Shown one piece after another: positions 34,398-47,829 of a DNA stretch of 64,000 nucleotides (positions are counted from its first letter, which is position 1; the number at the start of each line of letters is the position of its first letter). The position numbers were made by a program, and so were the translations under genes. The notes below the pieces were generated by a model that ran no database searches, was not told where the DNA came from, and was given only the letters and a program-made list of their open reading frames with translations. The DNA comes from Chromobacterium violaceum ATCC 12472 (GTDB lineage Bacteria; Pseudomonadota; Gammaproteobacteria; Burkholderiales; Chromobacteriaceae). The stretch is from the NCBI RefSeq assembly GCF_000007705.1, contig NC_005085.1:3915752-3979751 (forward strand), in the 5' to 3' direction.

Positions 34398-34818
34398 GGT
34401 TTTCCTTGTTGTCCTGAGCGTATCGGAGTCCACGGCGCGCGGCCGCGGAACGGTCTCCCGGTCTGACGCCGGGTGAAATCATTGCGAGCGGGCGCAAGGC
34501 CACCGTTTCATGCTGCGCCTAACGAGATGGAAGGACAGGCAGGCGGCCGGTCGGCCGCGCACGGGATGCTCGAGTGAAGGGAAAATCACACTGGCGGGAA
34601 TGTTAGCCATAAGGTTCCGCCCGGAGGGCGAAATCTCGAAAAATCTAGCAATAAAGTTCCCACACTGACAATCAAAAATAAGTAAATGAATTGCAAACGA
34701 ACGGCTTGCCAAATGTCTCCGGCGGCATGCTTGACCGCCGCATCCAAATGCTAAGCTGAAGCATTCGATGCGGATCCGGCCAGCGGGATGGCCTACCGAC
34801 ACAGGAGTCGAGACGCGG
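34398..34818. other. 421-base divergent intergenic region
   Basis: Control region for the AGCS carrier (minus) and the solute-binding protein (plus). It contains small hairpins CCCGG / CCGGG (34457-34473) and GCGGCC-GGTC-GGCCGC (34543-34558), an AT-rich stretch at about 34620-34700, and AATGCT-N7-AGCATT (34747-34765) before the plus-strand gene. No open frame with coding character; no promoter could be assigned with confidence. Confidence 0.5.
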
Positions 34819-35547
34819 ATGAAATCCCTGTTCTGGTGCGCGCTGCTCTGCGCAGCCGCCCTTGTGCCGGCCGCCGACAAACCAGCCTGGCGGCTGGTGG
34901 CGGACGCCAATTTCGAACCCTACAGCTATCTGTCCGAGGACCTTGCCCCGCGGGGGCTGGACGTGGAACTGGTCAGCGCGGTGATGCGCGAGACCGGGCA
35001 GCCGTTCCGCATCAGCCTGCTGCCCTGGGAACGGGTGAAGCAGCAACTGGCGCTGAAGGAGGCCGACGCCGGCTTCGTGTTCACCGGCACCGCGGAGCGC
35101 CGCGCGCAATACGATCTGGTCGGCCCGCTGCGCAAGGGCCAGACGGTGTTCGTCGTCATGAAGCGCAACCCGCTCACGGATTGGCGCGGCCTGGCCGATC
35201 TCAAGCCCTATGTGATCGGCCAGGTGCGCGGCTACAGCTACGACACCGAATTCGACAAGGCCCCGCTCACCCGCGACGACCACGCCGGCTCGCCGCGCCA
35301 GCTGGTGGCGATGCTGCTGGCCGGCCGGGTGGATGTCATCATCGGCGACAAGGTGCAGCTGATGTACTTCATCCAGGAGCAAAGGGCCGCCGGCCTGGTG
35401 AAGGTGCTGCCCAGGCCGTTGGTGGAGATGCCGCGCTACGTGGCCTTCGCCAAGGGCGATCCGCGCGCGCGGCAGTTCGAGGCGGCGCTGAAACGGCTGC
35501 AGCAGAGCGGCGCGCTGCAGCCCATATTCCAGCGCTGGGCGCAGTGA
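34819..35547 (+). CDS. Periplasmic solute-binding protein, family 3
   Basis: 242 residues. Signal peptide about 1-19 (MKSLFWCALLCAAALVPAA). Two-lobed type II binding fold with DANFEPYSYLSEDLAPRGLDVELV at the start and VIIGDKVQLMYFIQEQ near residue 185. Such proteins bind amino acids or similar for ABC import, or act as stand-alone sensors. No permease or ATPase gene is adjacent, so this is an orphan binding protein. It converges on ugpQ, three bases between stops. Confidence 0.85.
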   Translation: MKSLFWCALLCAAALVPAADKPAWRLVADANFEPYSYLSEDLAPRGLDVELVSAVMRETGQPFRISLLPWERVKQQLALKEADAGFVFTGTAERRAQYDLVGPLRKGQTVFVVMKRNPLTDWRGLADLKPYVIGQVRGYSYDTEFDKAPLTRDDHAGSPRQLVAMLLAGRVDVIIGDKVQLMYFIQEQRAAGLVKVLPRPLVEMPRYVAFAKGDPRARQFEAALKRLQQSGALQPIFQRWAQ

Positions 35548-36265
35548 GCGCTAGCCGCGCGCCGGCAACAGGTCCAGCCTGTCGGTGCACAGGCTGTCCA
35601 CGCCCCAGCCCAGCAAGCGGCGGGCGTCGGCCGGATCGTTGACCGTGTAGCACAACAGCTGGTAGCCGGCGGCCTTGATGTCGCGCGCCAGCTGCTCGGT
35701 CAGGGTCTGGTGGTCGCAGTGCAGCGCCACGCAGTCCAGCTCGGCCAGGATGGCGCGCCAGTCGGCCGGAATCTCCTCGCACAGGAAGGCGCGCGGCAGC
35801 GCCGGCTCGGCGGCCTTGGCCGCGCGCAAGGCGTCGATCTCGAACGAGGACAGCAAGGGCGGCGGCGACGCGCCGGCCCACAGCCGCGCGGCTTCTTGCG
35901 CCACCAGCCGGCCGGTTTCCTCGAAGCGCCCCGGGCAGGGCTTGATCTCGATATTCAGCAGCATGTCCTGCGCCAGGCAGCAGGCCGCCACATTGGCCAG
36001 CGTCGGCAGCGCCTCGCCGGCGAAGGCCGCGCCTTTCCAGCCGCCGGCGTCCAGCTGCGACAACTCGGCCATGGTCTTGGCTTTTGCTTCGCCCTTGCCG
36101 TTGCTGGTGCGGTCCACGGTGTCGTCGTGCAGCAGGAAGCAGACGTTGTCGGCCGACAGCTTCACGTCGCACTCGGCGGCGCGGTAGCCGTAGCGGATGC
36201 CCTCGCGGAAGCCGGCGACGGTGTTTTCCGGCGCCAGCGTGCCGCCGCCGCGGTGGGCGACGACC

Positions 36266-37378
<1,113 letters not shown>

Positions 37379-37391
37379 TTGGCGCTCTTTC

Positions 37392-38231
37392 TCATTTCTC
37401 GTTGTCCACCAGGCCCTTGACGAACCAGCGCTGCATGCCGATCACCACCGCCAGCGGCGGCAGCAGGGTCAAGAGCGCGGACGCCATCACCAGGTGCCAC
37501 TGCACCGCGCCCTCGCCCAGCATGCCCTTGATCGCGATCACCGAGGTGGACATCGCCGGATCATGGGTGACCAAGAGCGGCCACAGATACTGGTTCCAGC
37601 CGTAGATGAAGGTAATCACGAACAAGGCCGCGATATTGGTGCGCGACAAGGGCAGCACCACGTCCACCATGAAGCGGATCGGCCCCGCGCCGTCCACCCG
37701 CGACGCCTCCATCAATTCCTTGGGCAGCGTCATGAAGAACTGCCGCAGCAGGAAGGTGGCGGTGGCGGACGCGATCAAGGGCAGCGTCAGGCCGGTATAG
37801 CTGTTGATCAGCCCCATCTTGGTCACCACTTCCACCGTCGGGAAGATGCGCACCTCCACCGGCAGCATCAGTGTGACGAAGATCAGCGCGAAGCCGGTCT
37901 TGCGCAGCGGGAAGCGGAAATAGACGATGGCGTAGGCCGACAGGAAGGAAATGACGATCTTGCCGACGGCGATCAGCATCGCCATCACGAAGCTGTTCCA
38001 CAGCGTGCGCGCCAGCGGCACCGCCAACCCGCCGCTGCCGTTCCACAGCACGGTGGAAAGGTTGGTCCACAGCTGGCTGCCGGGCAGCAGCGACAGCGGC
38101 ACCCGCGTCACCTGATCGGCGTCCTGACTGGCGGCGACCAGCATCAGATACAAGGGAAAGGCCACCACCAGCATGCCCGCGATCAGCATCGCGTGGCAGA
38201 ACAGGTCCAGCCCTTTACGGTTCTCCACCAT
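37392..38231 (-). CDS. ugpE: sn-Glycerol-3-phosphate ABC transporter permease
   Basis: 279 residues, about six membrane segments. The EAA loop [23 protein letters not shown] contacts Ugp[18 protein letters not shown] follows the first membrane segment, as in UgpE. ATG overlaps the ugpA stop by one base (TGATG), so the two permeases are coupled. Confidence 0.93.
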   Translation of the reverse strand: MVENRKGLDLFCHAMLIAGMLVVAFPLYLMLVAASQDADQVTRVPLSLLPGSQLWTNLSTVLWNGSGGLAVPLARTLWNSFVMAMLIAVGKIVISFLSAYAIVYFRFPLRKTGFALIFVTLMLPVEVRIFPTVEVVTKMGLINSYTGLTLPLIASATATFLLRQFFMTLPKELMEASRVDGAGPIRFMVDVVLPLSRTNIAALFVITFIYGWNQYLWPLLVTHDPAMSTSVIAIKGMLGEGAVQWHLVMASALLTLLPPLAVVIGMQRWFVKGLVDNEK

Positions 38232-39112
38232 CAGTACTGCACCTTTCTTTCCACGTAACGGAACTGGATCAGCGTCAACAGGCCGACCACCGCCATCAGC
38301 ACCACCGACTGCGCGGCCGAGCTGCCCAGGTCCAGGCCCTTGAAGCCTTCCAGATACACCTTGAGGATCATGGTCTCGGTGGACTTGCCCGGCCCGCCGC
38401 CGGTGGCTGCGTCGATCACCGCGAAAGTATCGAAGAAGGCGTACACCAGGTTGACCACCAGCAGGAAGAAGCTGGTCGGCGACAGCAACGGGAACACCAG
38501 GTCGCGGAAGCGGCGCAAGGGGCCGGCGCCGTCTATCGCCGCCGCTTCGATCAAGGACGCCGGTATCGCCTGCAGGCCGGCGTAGAAGAACAGGAAGTTG
38601 TAGCTGATCTGCTTCCAGGCCGAGGCCAGCACCACCAGCAGCAGCGCCTGGCCGCCGTTGAGCGCGTGGTTCCACTCGTAGCCGGCCTCGCGCAGCAGGT
38701 AGCTGATCCAGCCCAGGCTGGGGTTGAACAGGAACAGCCACAGCACCGCCACCACCGACGGCGCGATGGCGTACGGCGCGATCAGCACCGTCTGGTAGAC
38801 GCGCCTGCCGCGGACGATCTGATTGGCCATCACCGCCAGGATCAGCGCGCTGCCGGTGCCCAGCAAGGTCACCAGCGCGCTGAACAGCAGCGTGGTCTGG
38901 ATGGTGCCCAGATACAGCGGGTCATGGAACAGCAGGCTGAAATTGGCCAGGCCGACGAACTGGCTGTCCAGGCCGAACGGGTCCTGCTGCTGCACCGACT
39001 GCCACAGCGCCTCCAGCGCCGGCCACAGGAAGAAGATCAAGGTGATCGCCAGCTGCGGCGCCATCAAGGCGAAACCCAGCCAGCGATTGGAAAAATGAAT
39101 GCGATTCTGCAT
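38231..39112 (-). CDS. ugpA: sn-Glycerol-3-phosphate ABC transporter permease
   Basis: 293 residues, six membrane segments. EAA loop [42 protein letters not shown] periplasmic segment near the N-terminus is characteristic of UgpA. Pairs with UgpE to form the channel. It follows ugpB after 57 bases. Confidence 0.93.
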   Translation of the reverse strand: MQNRIHFSNRWLGFALMAPQLAITLIFFLWPALEALWQSVQQQDPFGLDSQFVGLANFSLLFHDPLYLGTIQTTLLFSALVTLLGTGSALILAVMANQIVRGRRVYQTVLIAPYAIAPSVVAVLWLFLFNPSLGWISYLLREAGYEWNHALNGGQALLLVVLASAWKQISYNFLFFYAGLQAIPASLIEAAAIDGAGPLRRFRDLVFPLLSPTSFFLLVVNLVYAFFDTFAVIDAATGGGPGKSTETMILKVYLEGFKGLDLGSSAAQSVVLMAVVGLLTLIQFRYVERKVQY

Positions 39113-39169
39113 GCGTGGACTCTATCGAGAAAAACGGGCGGCCTCGCGGCGCGCCCGTTTCCGGATGGA

Positions 39170-40498
39170 TCAATTGGCGGTTTTCTCGAAACGGCGCAGC
39201 AGCTCGTTGCCGCGCAGCACGGCGCTGTCCAGCGCGGCCTTGGCGCTCTTCTTGCCGGTCCACACTTCTTCCAGCTCTTCGTCCATCACCGTGCGGATCT
39301 GCGGCATGTAGCCCAGGCGCAGGCCGCGGGTATAGGACTTGGGCGGCTTGTTCTGCATCTGGCGGGTGGCGATGTCGGCGCCCGGGTTCTTGTCGTAGAA
39401 GCCCTGCTTGCGCGACAAATCATAGGCGGCGTTCACCACCGGCAGGTAGCCGGTGTCCTGGTGCCATTTGGCCATCACTTCCGGCGAGACCAGCATCTTG
39501 AAGAAGCGGGCCACGCCCTTGTACTCGGCCGGGGACTTGCCGGCCATCACCCACAGGCTGGCGCCGCCGATCAAGGCATTCTGCGGCGCGCCCTTCACCG
39601 CCGGATCGTAGGGCATCATGCCCATGCCGAAGGCGAACTTGGCGTTCTTGCGGATATTGGCCAGCGAGCCGGAGCTGCCGGTCATGATGCCGCATTCGCC
39701 GCTGTAGAACTTCAGCGTCGCCTCGTCCTTGCGGCCGGCGTAGCTGAAGGTGCCGTCCTTGGCCATCTTGGCCAGGAATTCGATGTGCTTGACCTGGACC
39801 GGGCCGTTGAACTGCAGCGTGGCGTTACCGCCGCCGAAGCCGTTGTCCTGGCTGGCGAACGGCAGGCTGTGCCAGGCGCTGAAGTTCTCCAGCTGCACCC
39901 AGCCCTGCCAGCCGGTGCTGTAGCCGCAACGCATGCCGGAAGCCTTCAGCTTGGCGGCGGCGGCGGCCAGTTCCGGCCAGGTCTTGGGCGGCGCGTCCGG
40001 CAGGCCTGCCTTCTTGAACGCGTCCTTGTTGTAGTACAGCACCGGGGTGGAGCTATTGAACGGCAAGGACAGCAGATGGCCGGTCTTGGCGTCGCTGTAA
40101 TAGCTGGCCACCGCCGGGATGAAGGCTTTCTCGTCCAGCTTTTCGCCGGCGTCGGCCATCATCTGGTATACCGGCTTGACCGCTTTCTTGGCCTGGATCA
40201 TGGTGGCGGTGCCCACTTCGAACACCTGGACGACGGCGGGCGCGTTGCCGCTGCGGTAGGCGGCGATGGCCGCGGCCAGCGACTCGTCGTACTGGCCCTT
40301 GTACACCGGCACCACCTTGTAGTCCTTCTGGCTGGCGTTGAACTGGGCGGCGATGGCGTTGACGCGGTCGCCCAGCGAGCCTTCCATCGAATGCCAGAAC
40401 TGGATTTCGGTGGCGGCCTGCGCCGGCAGGGACAAGGCCAGCGTCAGCGGCGCGAGCGCGGCGGCGCGGCGTAAGGTGAGGGACAGGGCTCGGGACAT
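39170..40498 (-). CDS. ugpB: sn-Glycerol-3-phosphate-binding periplasmic protein
   Basis: 442 residues from ATG 40498 (GGAG seven bases upstream; ATG 40510 also in frame). Signal peptide ending LPAQA, mature start [18 protein letters not shown]. Family blocks: [50 protein letters not shown] and MGMMPYDP. Captures glycerol-3-phosphate and its diesters for UgpAEC. First gene of ugpBAECQ; tandem TGTCAT sites upstream suggest PhoB control. Confidence 0.94.
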   Translation of the reverse strand: MSRALSLTLRRAAALAPLTLALSLPAQAATEIQFWHSMEGSLGDRVNAIAAQFNASQKDYKVVPVYKGQYDESLAAAIAAYRSGNAPAVVQVFEVGTATMIQAKKAVKPVYQMMADAGEKLDEKAFIPAVASYYSDAKTGHLLSLPFNSSTPVLYYNKDAFKKAGLPDAPPKTWPELAAAAAKLKASGMRCGYSTGWQGWVQLENFSAWHSLPFASQDNGFGGGNATLQFNGPVQVKHIEFLAKMAKDGTFSYAGRKDEATLKFYSGECGIMTGSSGSLANIRKNAKFAFGMGMMPYDPAVKGAPQNALIGGASLWVMAGKSPAEYKGVARFFKMLVSPEVMAKWHQDTGYLPVVNAAYDLSRKQGFYDKNPGADIATRQMQNKPPKSYTRGLRLGYMPQIRTVMDEELEEVWTGKKSAKAALDSAVLRGNELLRRFEKTAN

Positions 40499-40559
40499 CG
40501 GCTTCTCCATTTATCGTTATGGCGGCTGGCATTCACGCGGCGGATTGTGGCCGGACAAA

Positions 40560-40587
40560 ATGACAGTATCGTTACGATAATATGACA
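40560..40587 (-). promoter_or_regulatory. Pho-box-like repeats with internal palindrome upstream of ugpB
   Basis: On the minus strand two TGTCAT half sites (40582-40587 and 40560-40565) are 22 bases apart, twice the 11-base Pho-box period. Between them is the palindrome TATCGTTACGATA (40567-40579). The first fits PhoB; the second suggests another dimeric regulator or a degenerate middle repeat. Confidence 0.5.
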
Positions 40588-40626
40588 TTAAATTTGCATC
40601 AAGACGCAAAAATGGAATGAAGACGC

Positions 40627-40658
40627 AAAAAAAGCGCGCCATGCCGGCGCGCTTTTTT
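40627..40658 (-). terminator. Terminator of the cydAB operon
   Basis: AAAGCGCGCC-ATGCC-GGCGCGCTTT with long A and T runs; bidirectional. It lies 16 bases after the cydB stop. Confidence 0.92.
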
Positions 40659-40673
40659 GTTTTTTGCCCCGCT

Positions 40674-41684
40674 CTACTGGTAGCTGAGCTTGTCGGCCTT
40701 GCCCCAGAACACCCGGTAGGCGAAAGCGGTGTAGCCGATGATGCAGGGCAGCACCACGATGGCGCCCCACAGTATCACCCACAGCGCTTCCGGGTCAGCC
40801 GCCGCCTGCCAGATGGTCATCCGGCCCAGCACCACCTCCGGAAACACGCTGTAAGTCAGTCCCCAGAACGACAGCAGCACGATGCCGACGCTGGCGGCGA
40901 ACGGCAGCCAGCAGAAGCTGTCGTTGCCGGCGGCCTGGCGGCGGGCCAGCCTGGGCAGGCAGGCGATCAGCAGCACGAACAGCGCCAGCGTGCCCAGCGG
41001 CAGCGGCAGCAACAGCAGGAATTGCGGCAGCGCGAACCACTTGGCGGCGATGGCCGGATTGGCCAGCGGCGTCACCAGCGACACCGCCACCACCGCGGTG
41101 CCGGCGCCGTACAGGCTCAGCTGCGCCCAACGTATCGCCTTGGCCTGCAAGCCGCCATGAGCCTTCATCACCAGCCAGCAGGCGCCGAGCAGCGCGTAGG
41201 CCAGCGCCAGGCCGATGCCCACCACCAACGAGAACAGCCAGGAAGTGGAGGTGTCGGCGAAGCCGGTCAGATAGCGGCCCAGCATCACGCCCTGGGCCAG
41301 CGCCGCCAGCATCGAGCCGCCGGCGAAGGCCGCGTTCCACCACGGTTTGTGCGGGTCCTGCGCCTTGACGCGGAAGTCGAAGGCCACGCCGCGCAGGATC
41401 AGCCCCACCAGCATCGCCAGCACCGGCAGGTACAGCGCGCCGAACACCACGCCGTGCGCCAGCGGGAAAGCCACCAGCAGCAGGCCCGCGCCCAGCACCA
41501 GCCAGGTTTCGTTGGCGTCCCAGAACGGACCGATGGATGCGATCATCAGATCCTTTTCCTCGTCGCTGGCCAGCGGCAGCAGGATGCCGACGCCGAGGTC
41601 GAAGCCGTCCAGCACCACATACACCAGCATCGCCAGCGCCATCAGTCCGGCGAACACCGCCGGCAGGTAGTAAGCCTCGCTCAT
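40674..41684 (-). CDS. cydB: Cytochrome bd-type quinol oxidase subunit II
   Basis: 336 residues, about nine membrane segments. YVVLDGFDLGVGIL, SIGPFWDANETWLVLGAG and RGVAFDFRVKAQDP are the CydB/CioB blocks, and the C-terminus ends in a Lys-rich cytosolic tail. Partner of subunit I in quinol oxidation and oxygen reduction. Overlaps cydA by four bases. Confidence 0.94.
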   Translation of the reverse strand: MSEAYYLPAVFAGLMALAMLVYVVLDGFDLGVGILLPLASDEEKDLMIASIGPFWDANETWLVLGAGLLLVAFPLAHGVVFGALYLPVLAMLVGLILRGVAFDFRVKAQDPHKPWWNAAFAGGSMLAALAQGVMLGRYLTGFADTSTSWLFSLVVGIGLALAYALLGACWLVMKAHGGLQAKAIRWAQLSLYGAGTAVVAVSLVTPLANPAIAAKWFALPQFLLLLPLPLGTLALFVLLIACLPRLARRQAAGNDSFCWLPFAASVGIVLLSFWGLTYSVFPEVVLGRMTIWQAAADPEALWVILWGAIVVLPCIIGYTAFAYRVFWGKADKLSYQ

Positions 41685-43027
41685 GCCAGTTTCTCCTTCA
41701 GTTGGGCGTTGGCGGCCAGTTCATGCGAGCCGGCCTTGCGCGCCAGGTGGAACAGCACCGAGACGTAAGCCAGCAGCAGCAGCGCGTACAGCGCGAGATA
41801 AGTGCTCAGCGAGGTGAACAGCATCGGCGCGGTGGCCGGCCCCGCCGCCTGCGCGGTGGTGAGGATGCCGGTCACCAGCCAGGGCTGGCGGCCGATCTCG
41901 GTGACGAACCAGCCGGCCAGCGTGGCGATCCAGCCGGAGAAGGTCATCCACACCAGCAGCCTGGCCAGGCCGCGCGACACCTCGCCGCGCCGTTTCAACT
42001 GCCATGCGCCCAGCCAGGACGCCAGCAGCATCAGCATGCCCATGCCCACCATCACGCGGAAGCTCCAGAACACCTTGGCCACCGGCGGATGCTGTGCGAA
42101 CTCGTTGAGGCCCTTGATTTCGCCGCCCCAGGTGTGGGTGAGGATCAGGCTGCCCAGTTGCGGCACGCCGATCGCGTAGTCGTTGCTGCGGGTTTCGGCG
42201 TTGGGCAGCGCGAACAGCAGCAGCGGCACGTCCTTCTCGGTGTGCCAGATGCCCTCTATCGCCGCCAGCTTGGCCGGCTGGTGCTTCAACGTGTTGAGGC
42301 CATGCATGTCGCCGACGAAGATCTGCAGCGGAATCAGCAGCGCGGCCAGGAACACGCCGGTCTTCAAGGCCGCCATCACGCCGCGGCCGCGCTCGCCGCG
42401 CAGGTAACGGTAGGCGGACAGGCCAGCCACCAGGAAGGCCACGGTCAGGCCGGAAGCGATCAGCATGTGGGTCAGCCGGTACGGCATCGACGGATTGAAG
42501 ATCACCTCCCACCAGCTCAGCACGTGGGCGCGGCCGTCGCGCATCACGTGGCCGGTCGGCGTCTGCATCCAGGAGTTGAGCGCGATGATCCAGAATGCCG
42601 ACACGGTGTTGCCGAAAGCCACCAGGAAAGTCGCCAGCGTGTGCACCTTTTCCGGTACCCGCGAGCGGCCGAACAGCATGATGCCGAGGAAGCCGGCCTC
42701 CAGGAAGAAGGCGGTCAGGATCTCGTAGGCCAGCAGCGGGCCGGCGATATTGCCCACCGTCTGCATGTAGCCGGGCCAGTTGGTGCCGAACTGGAAGCTC
42801 ATCGTCACGCCGGACACCACGCCCAGCGCGAATGACAGCGCGAAGATCTTCACCCAGAAGCCATAGGCGTCCATCCAGCCCTGGTCGCCGCTCTGGCGGA
42901 AGCGCAGCTTGAAGAACAGCAGCACCCAGGCCATCGCGATATTGATGGTGGGAAACAGGATGTGAAAGCTGATATTGGTGGCGAACTGGATGCGCGCCAG
43001 CGTGACGGGGTCGAGTTCGGTCATCAT
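41681..43027 (-). CDS. cydA: Cytochrome bd-type quinol oxidase subunit I, short Q-loop (CioA type)
   Basis: 448 residues; E. coli CydA is 522, and the missing part is in the quinol loop, as in cyanide-insensitive CioA. Haem ligands are recognisable: H22 (NISFHILFPT), a His in YRLTHMLIASG and the Met in FRVMVGMGML. GWFVTEIGRQPW closes the family signature. High-affinity oxygen reduction without proton pumping. The start overlaps the GbsR/MarR gene stop by four bases, so regulator and oxidase are one operon. Confidence 0.93.
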   Translation of the reverse strand: MMTELDPVTLARIQFATNISFHILFPTINIAMAWVLLFFKLRFRQSGDQGWMDAYGFWVKIFALSFALGVVSGVTMSFQFGTNWPGYMQTVGNIAGPLLAYEILTAFFLEAGFLGIMLFGRSRVPEKVHTLATFLVAFGNTVSAFWIIALNSWMQTPTGHVMRDGRAHVLSWWEVIFNPSMPYRLTHMLIASGLTVAFLVAGLSAYRYLRGERGRGVMAALKTGVFLAALLIPLQIFVGDMHGLNTLKHQPAKLAAIEGIWHTEKDVPLLLFALPNAETRSNDYAIGVPQLGSLILTHTWGGEIKGLNEFAQHPPVAKVFWSFRVMVGMGMLMLLASWLGAWQLKRRGEVSRGLARLLVWMTFSGWIATLAGWFVTEIGRQPWLVTGILTTAQAAGPATAPMLFTSLSTYLALYALLLLAYVSVLFHLARKAGSHELAANAQLKEKLA

Positions 43028-43599
43028 TCTGCGTGCTCCCGGTCTTGATCGCGGTTGCCCAGCCGGGACAGCGACTGGGTGAACTGCAGCACTTTCTGCA
43101 CCTGCGAGCCCAGCTTCATCAGCCGCTGCAGGGTTTCCACGTCCATGTGCTGGATGTCGGAAAACCAGGTGGTGACCAGCTCGATCAGCTGGTACATCTC
43201 CTTCATCCTGGCCTGCGCGTGCTGTTCGGCCTCGCTGGCCGGGCTTTCCATGATGGCGCCGCGCAGCATGGTCAGCGTCGGCTCCACCTCGCGCTTCTTG
43301 CGCTCCTCCGCCAGCGTCTTGAAGATCAGCCACACGTCTTCCGGCGTGGAGAAGTATTCGCGGCGGTCGCCGGGGAAGTGCTGCAGCTTGACCAGCCGCC
43401 ACGACTGCAGCTCCTTCAGCCCCATGCTGACATTGGAGCGGGAACAGCCTATCGCCTCGCCGATCTCGTCGGCGTTCAGCGGTTTTTCCGACACGTACAG
43501 CAAGGCGTAGATCTGGCCAACCGTGCGGTTGATGCCCCAGCGGCTGCCCATCTCGCCGAAATGCAGCACGAAAGCCTGCACCAGAGGTGGAATATTCAT
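43024..43599 (-). CDS. GbsR/MarR-type regulator coupled to cydAB
   Basis: 191 residues. Winged HTH at about 15-85 (NRTVGQIYALLYVSEKPLNADEIGEAIGCSRSNVSMGLKEL region, with wing FPGDRREYF), followed by a helical dimerisation part. It fits the GbsR-like branch of MarR regulators, which bind small molecules. First gene of the operon with cydA and cydB, four-base overlap. A palindrome 13 bases upstream of its ATG is a likely autoregulatory operator. Confidence 0.88.
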   Translation of the reverse strand: MNIPPLVQAFVLHFGEMGSRWGINRTVGQIYALLYVSEKPLNADEIGEAIGCSRSNVSMGLKELQSWRLVKLQHFPGDRREYFSTPEDVWLIFKTLAEERKKREVEPTLTMLRGAIMESPASEAEQHAQARMKEMYQLIELVTTWFSDIQHMDVETLQRLMKLGSQVQKVLQFTQSLSRLGNRDQDREHAE

Positions 43600-43611
43600 G
43601 ACATTCTCAAC

Positions 43612-43629
43612 TTTCAGGAATTTCTGAAA
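43612..43629 (-). promoter_or_regulatory. Operator-like palindrome before the GbsR/MarR-cydAB operon
   Basis: TTTCAG-GAATTT-CTGAAA, a perfect 6-bp-arm inverted repeat whose centre GAATTT is near-symmetric too. It lies 13 bases upstream of the start codon, and the AT-rich flank fits a promoter. Confidence 0.6.
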
Positions 43630-43805
43630 CTTTGATATGAATCATAGTTGCCCAAGATAGTTCGGGTCAAGATGAACAAAGTCTGATCTGTAGGCTTGAC
43701 CATACCTCCATGTCATGAATGCGCGCGCAAAAAAGGCCATGCATCGCATGGCCTGGATCGTGGAGAGCCGGGCGGCGTTCCGACTCGCGGCTGGCCGCGA
43801 CTCCG

Positions 43806-45068
43806 TTACCGCAGCAGGATCGCGCGAAAATCGTTGACGTTGGTATGGGTGGGGCCGGTGACCAGCAGATCGCCCAGCGCCGCGAAGAAGCCGTAGCCGT
43901 CATTGTCGGTCAGCCGCGCGCCGGCATTCACGCCCAGCGCCGCCGCGCGCGCCAGCGTATCGGGCGAAATCAGCGCGCCGGCGTTGTCCTCGCTGCCGTC
44001 AATGCCGTCGGTGTCCGCCGCCAGCGCGTACACGCCGGGCAGGCCGTCCAGCGCGATGGCCAGCGCCAGCAGGAATTCGCTGTTGCGCCCGCCTCTGCCC
44101 TTGCCCCGCAGCGTCACCGTGGTTTCGCCGCCCGACAGGATCAGCGCCGGCCTGGCCACAGGCGAATCGTGCGCGGCGATCTGCCGCGCGATGCCGGCGT
44201 GCACCTTGGCCGCCTCGCGCGCCTCGCCCTCTATGCTGTCGCCGAGCTGCAGCACGTTCAGGCCCAGCCGCTCCGCCTCGGTGGCGGCCGCCCGCAAAGC
44301 CAGCTGCGGCGTCGCGATCAGCCGGTACTCGGCATGCGCCAGCCTGGCATCGCCCGGCTTGGGGGTTTCGTCCGGCTCCGCCGCCAGCAACGCAGTGACT
44401 GCCCGCGGCAAGGTCAAACCATATTTGGCGACCACGGCGCGCGCGTCGGCATAGGTGCTGGGATCCGCCGCCGTCGGCCCGGAAGCGATGACTGCCGGAT
44501 CGTCCCCCACCACGTCGGAAATCGCCAGCGTCACCAGCTTGGCCGGCGCGCAGGCCAGCGCCAGCCGCCCGCCCTTGATGGCGGACACATGCTTGCGCAG
44601 CGCGTTCATCTCGTCGATGCCGGCGCCGCAGGCCAGCAACTGCCGGCTAACCTCCTGCTTGTCTTCCAGGCTGACGCCATGCGCCGGCAAAGCCAACAAG
44701 GCGGAGCCGCCGCCGGACAGCAGGCAGATCACCAGATCATCCGCCGTCAGCCCGCTCACCGCTTGCAGCATCCGCCGCGCGGCGGCGCAGCCCGCCTCGT
44801 CCTGCACCGGGTGCGACGCCTCCAGCACTTCTATCCGTTCGGTCGCCACCGCGTGGCCGTAGCGCGTCGCCACCACGCCGGACAGCTCGCCCGGCCAGGC
44901 TTGCTCCAGCGCCCGCGCCATCGCCGCGGCGGCCTTGCCGGCGCCGACGACCACGGTGCGGCCCCGAGGCGGCGGCGGCAGATGGTCGGCCAGCCGCTCC
45001 GGCATCGCGCTGGCGACGGCGGCGGCGAACAGGCGGCGGAGCGTGGATTGCGGATCGAGATCGGACAT
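43806..45068 (-). CDS. Glycerate 2-kinase (MOFRL/TtuD family)
   Basis: 420 residues from ATG 45068. [12 protein letters not shown] and [11 protein letters not shown] in the N-terminal domain, [12 protein letters not shown], and the C-terminal MOFRL domain with [14 protein letters not shown] and [11 protein letters not shown]. Phosphorylates D-glycerate to 2-phosphoglycerate; older annotations call this family hydroxypyruvate reductase (TtuD). No other glyoxylate or tartrate genes lie nearby. Divergent from mutS. Confidence 0.9.
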   Translation of the reverse strand: MSDLDPQSTLRRLFAAAVASAMPERLADHLPPPPRGRTVVVGAGKAAAAMARALEQAWPGELSGVVATRYGHAVATERIEVLEASHPVQDEAGCAAARRMLQAVSGLTADDLVICLLSGGGSALLALPAHGVSLEDKQEVSRQLLACGAGIDEMNALRKHVSAIKGGRLALACAPAKLVTLAISDVVGDDPAVIASGPTAADPSTYADARAVVAKYGLTLPRAVTALLAAEPDETPKPGDARLAHAEYRLIATPQLALRAAATEAERLGLNVLQLGDSIEGEAREAAKVHAGIARQIAAHDSPVARPALILSGGETTVTLRGKGRGGRNSEFLLALAIALDGLPGVYALAADTDGIDGSEDNAGALISPDTLARAAALGVNAGARLTDNDGYGFFAALGDLLVTGPTHTNVNDFRAILLR

Positions 45069-45116
45069 GGCGTTTCCCCGGTGGCGATGACGCCATTCTG
45101 CCGCAGCCGGCGGCGG

Positions 45117-45182
45117 CTGACACCCCCGCCGCCGCGCGTTAGAATGGCGGCGATTCCAACGCCCCGCCTTCACCGGGGCGTT
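45117..45182 (+). promoter_or_regulatory. mutS promoter and leader hairpin
   Basis: -35 CTGACA (45117-45122) and -10 TAGAAT (45140-45145) with 17-base spacing. The leader then carries AACGCCCCG / CGGGGCGTT (45158-45182, 9 base pairs, 7-base loop), 42 bases before the start codon. Confidence 0.65.
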
Positions 45183-45224
45183 ACGCATTTATCCAGACAG
45201 ACCAAGAGCAGAGCCAGACACCCG

Positions 45225-47765
<2,541 letters not shown>

Positions 47766-47829
47766 CCAGCCCACTCGAGAATCGTTTCCTATTATTACTA
47801 AATGGTAACGTTCAGAAGAGGAGCAAGTG

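Noticed and set aside
34398-34560. Possible glycine riboswitch upstream of the AGCS carrier
   Set aside because: Glycine riboswitches often precede such carriers and a CTCAGGAC-like string is present, but the conserved CCGAAGG..GCAA core and the paired-aptamer layout are absent.
40601-40631. Direct repeat AAGACGCAAAAA upstream of ugpB
   Set aside because: Two copies only, simple A-rich sequence overlapping the cydAB terminator; could be chance.
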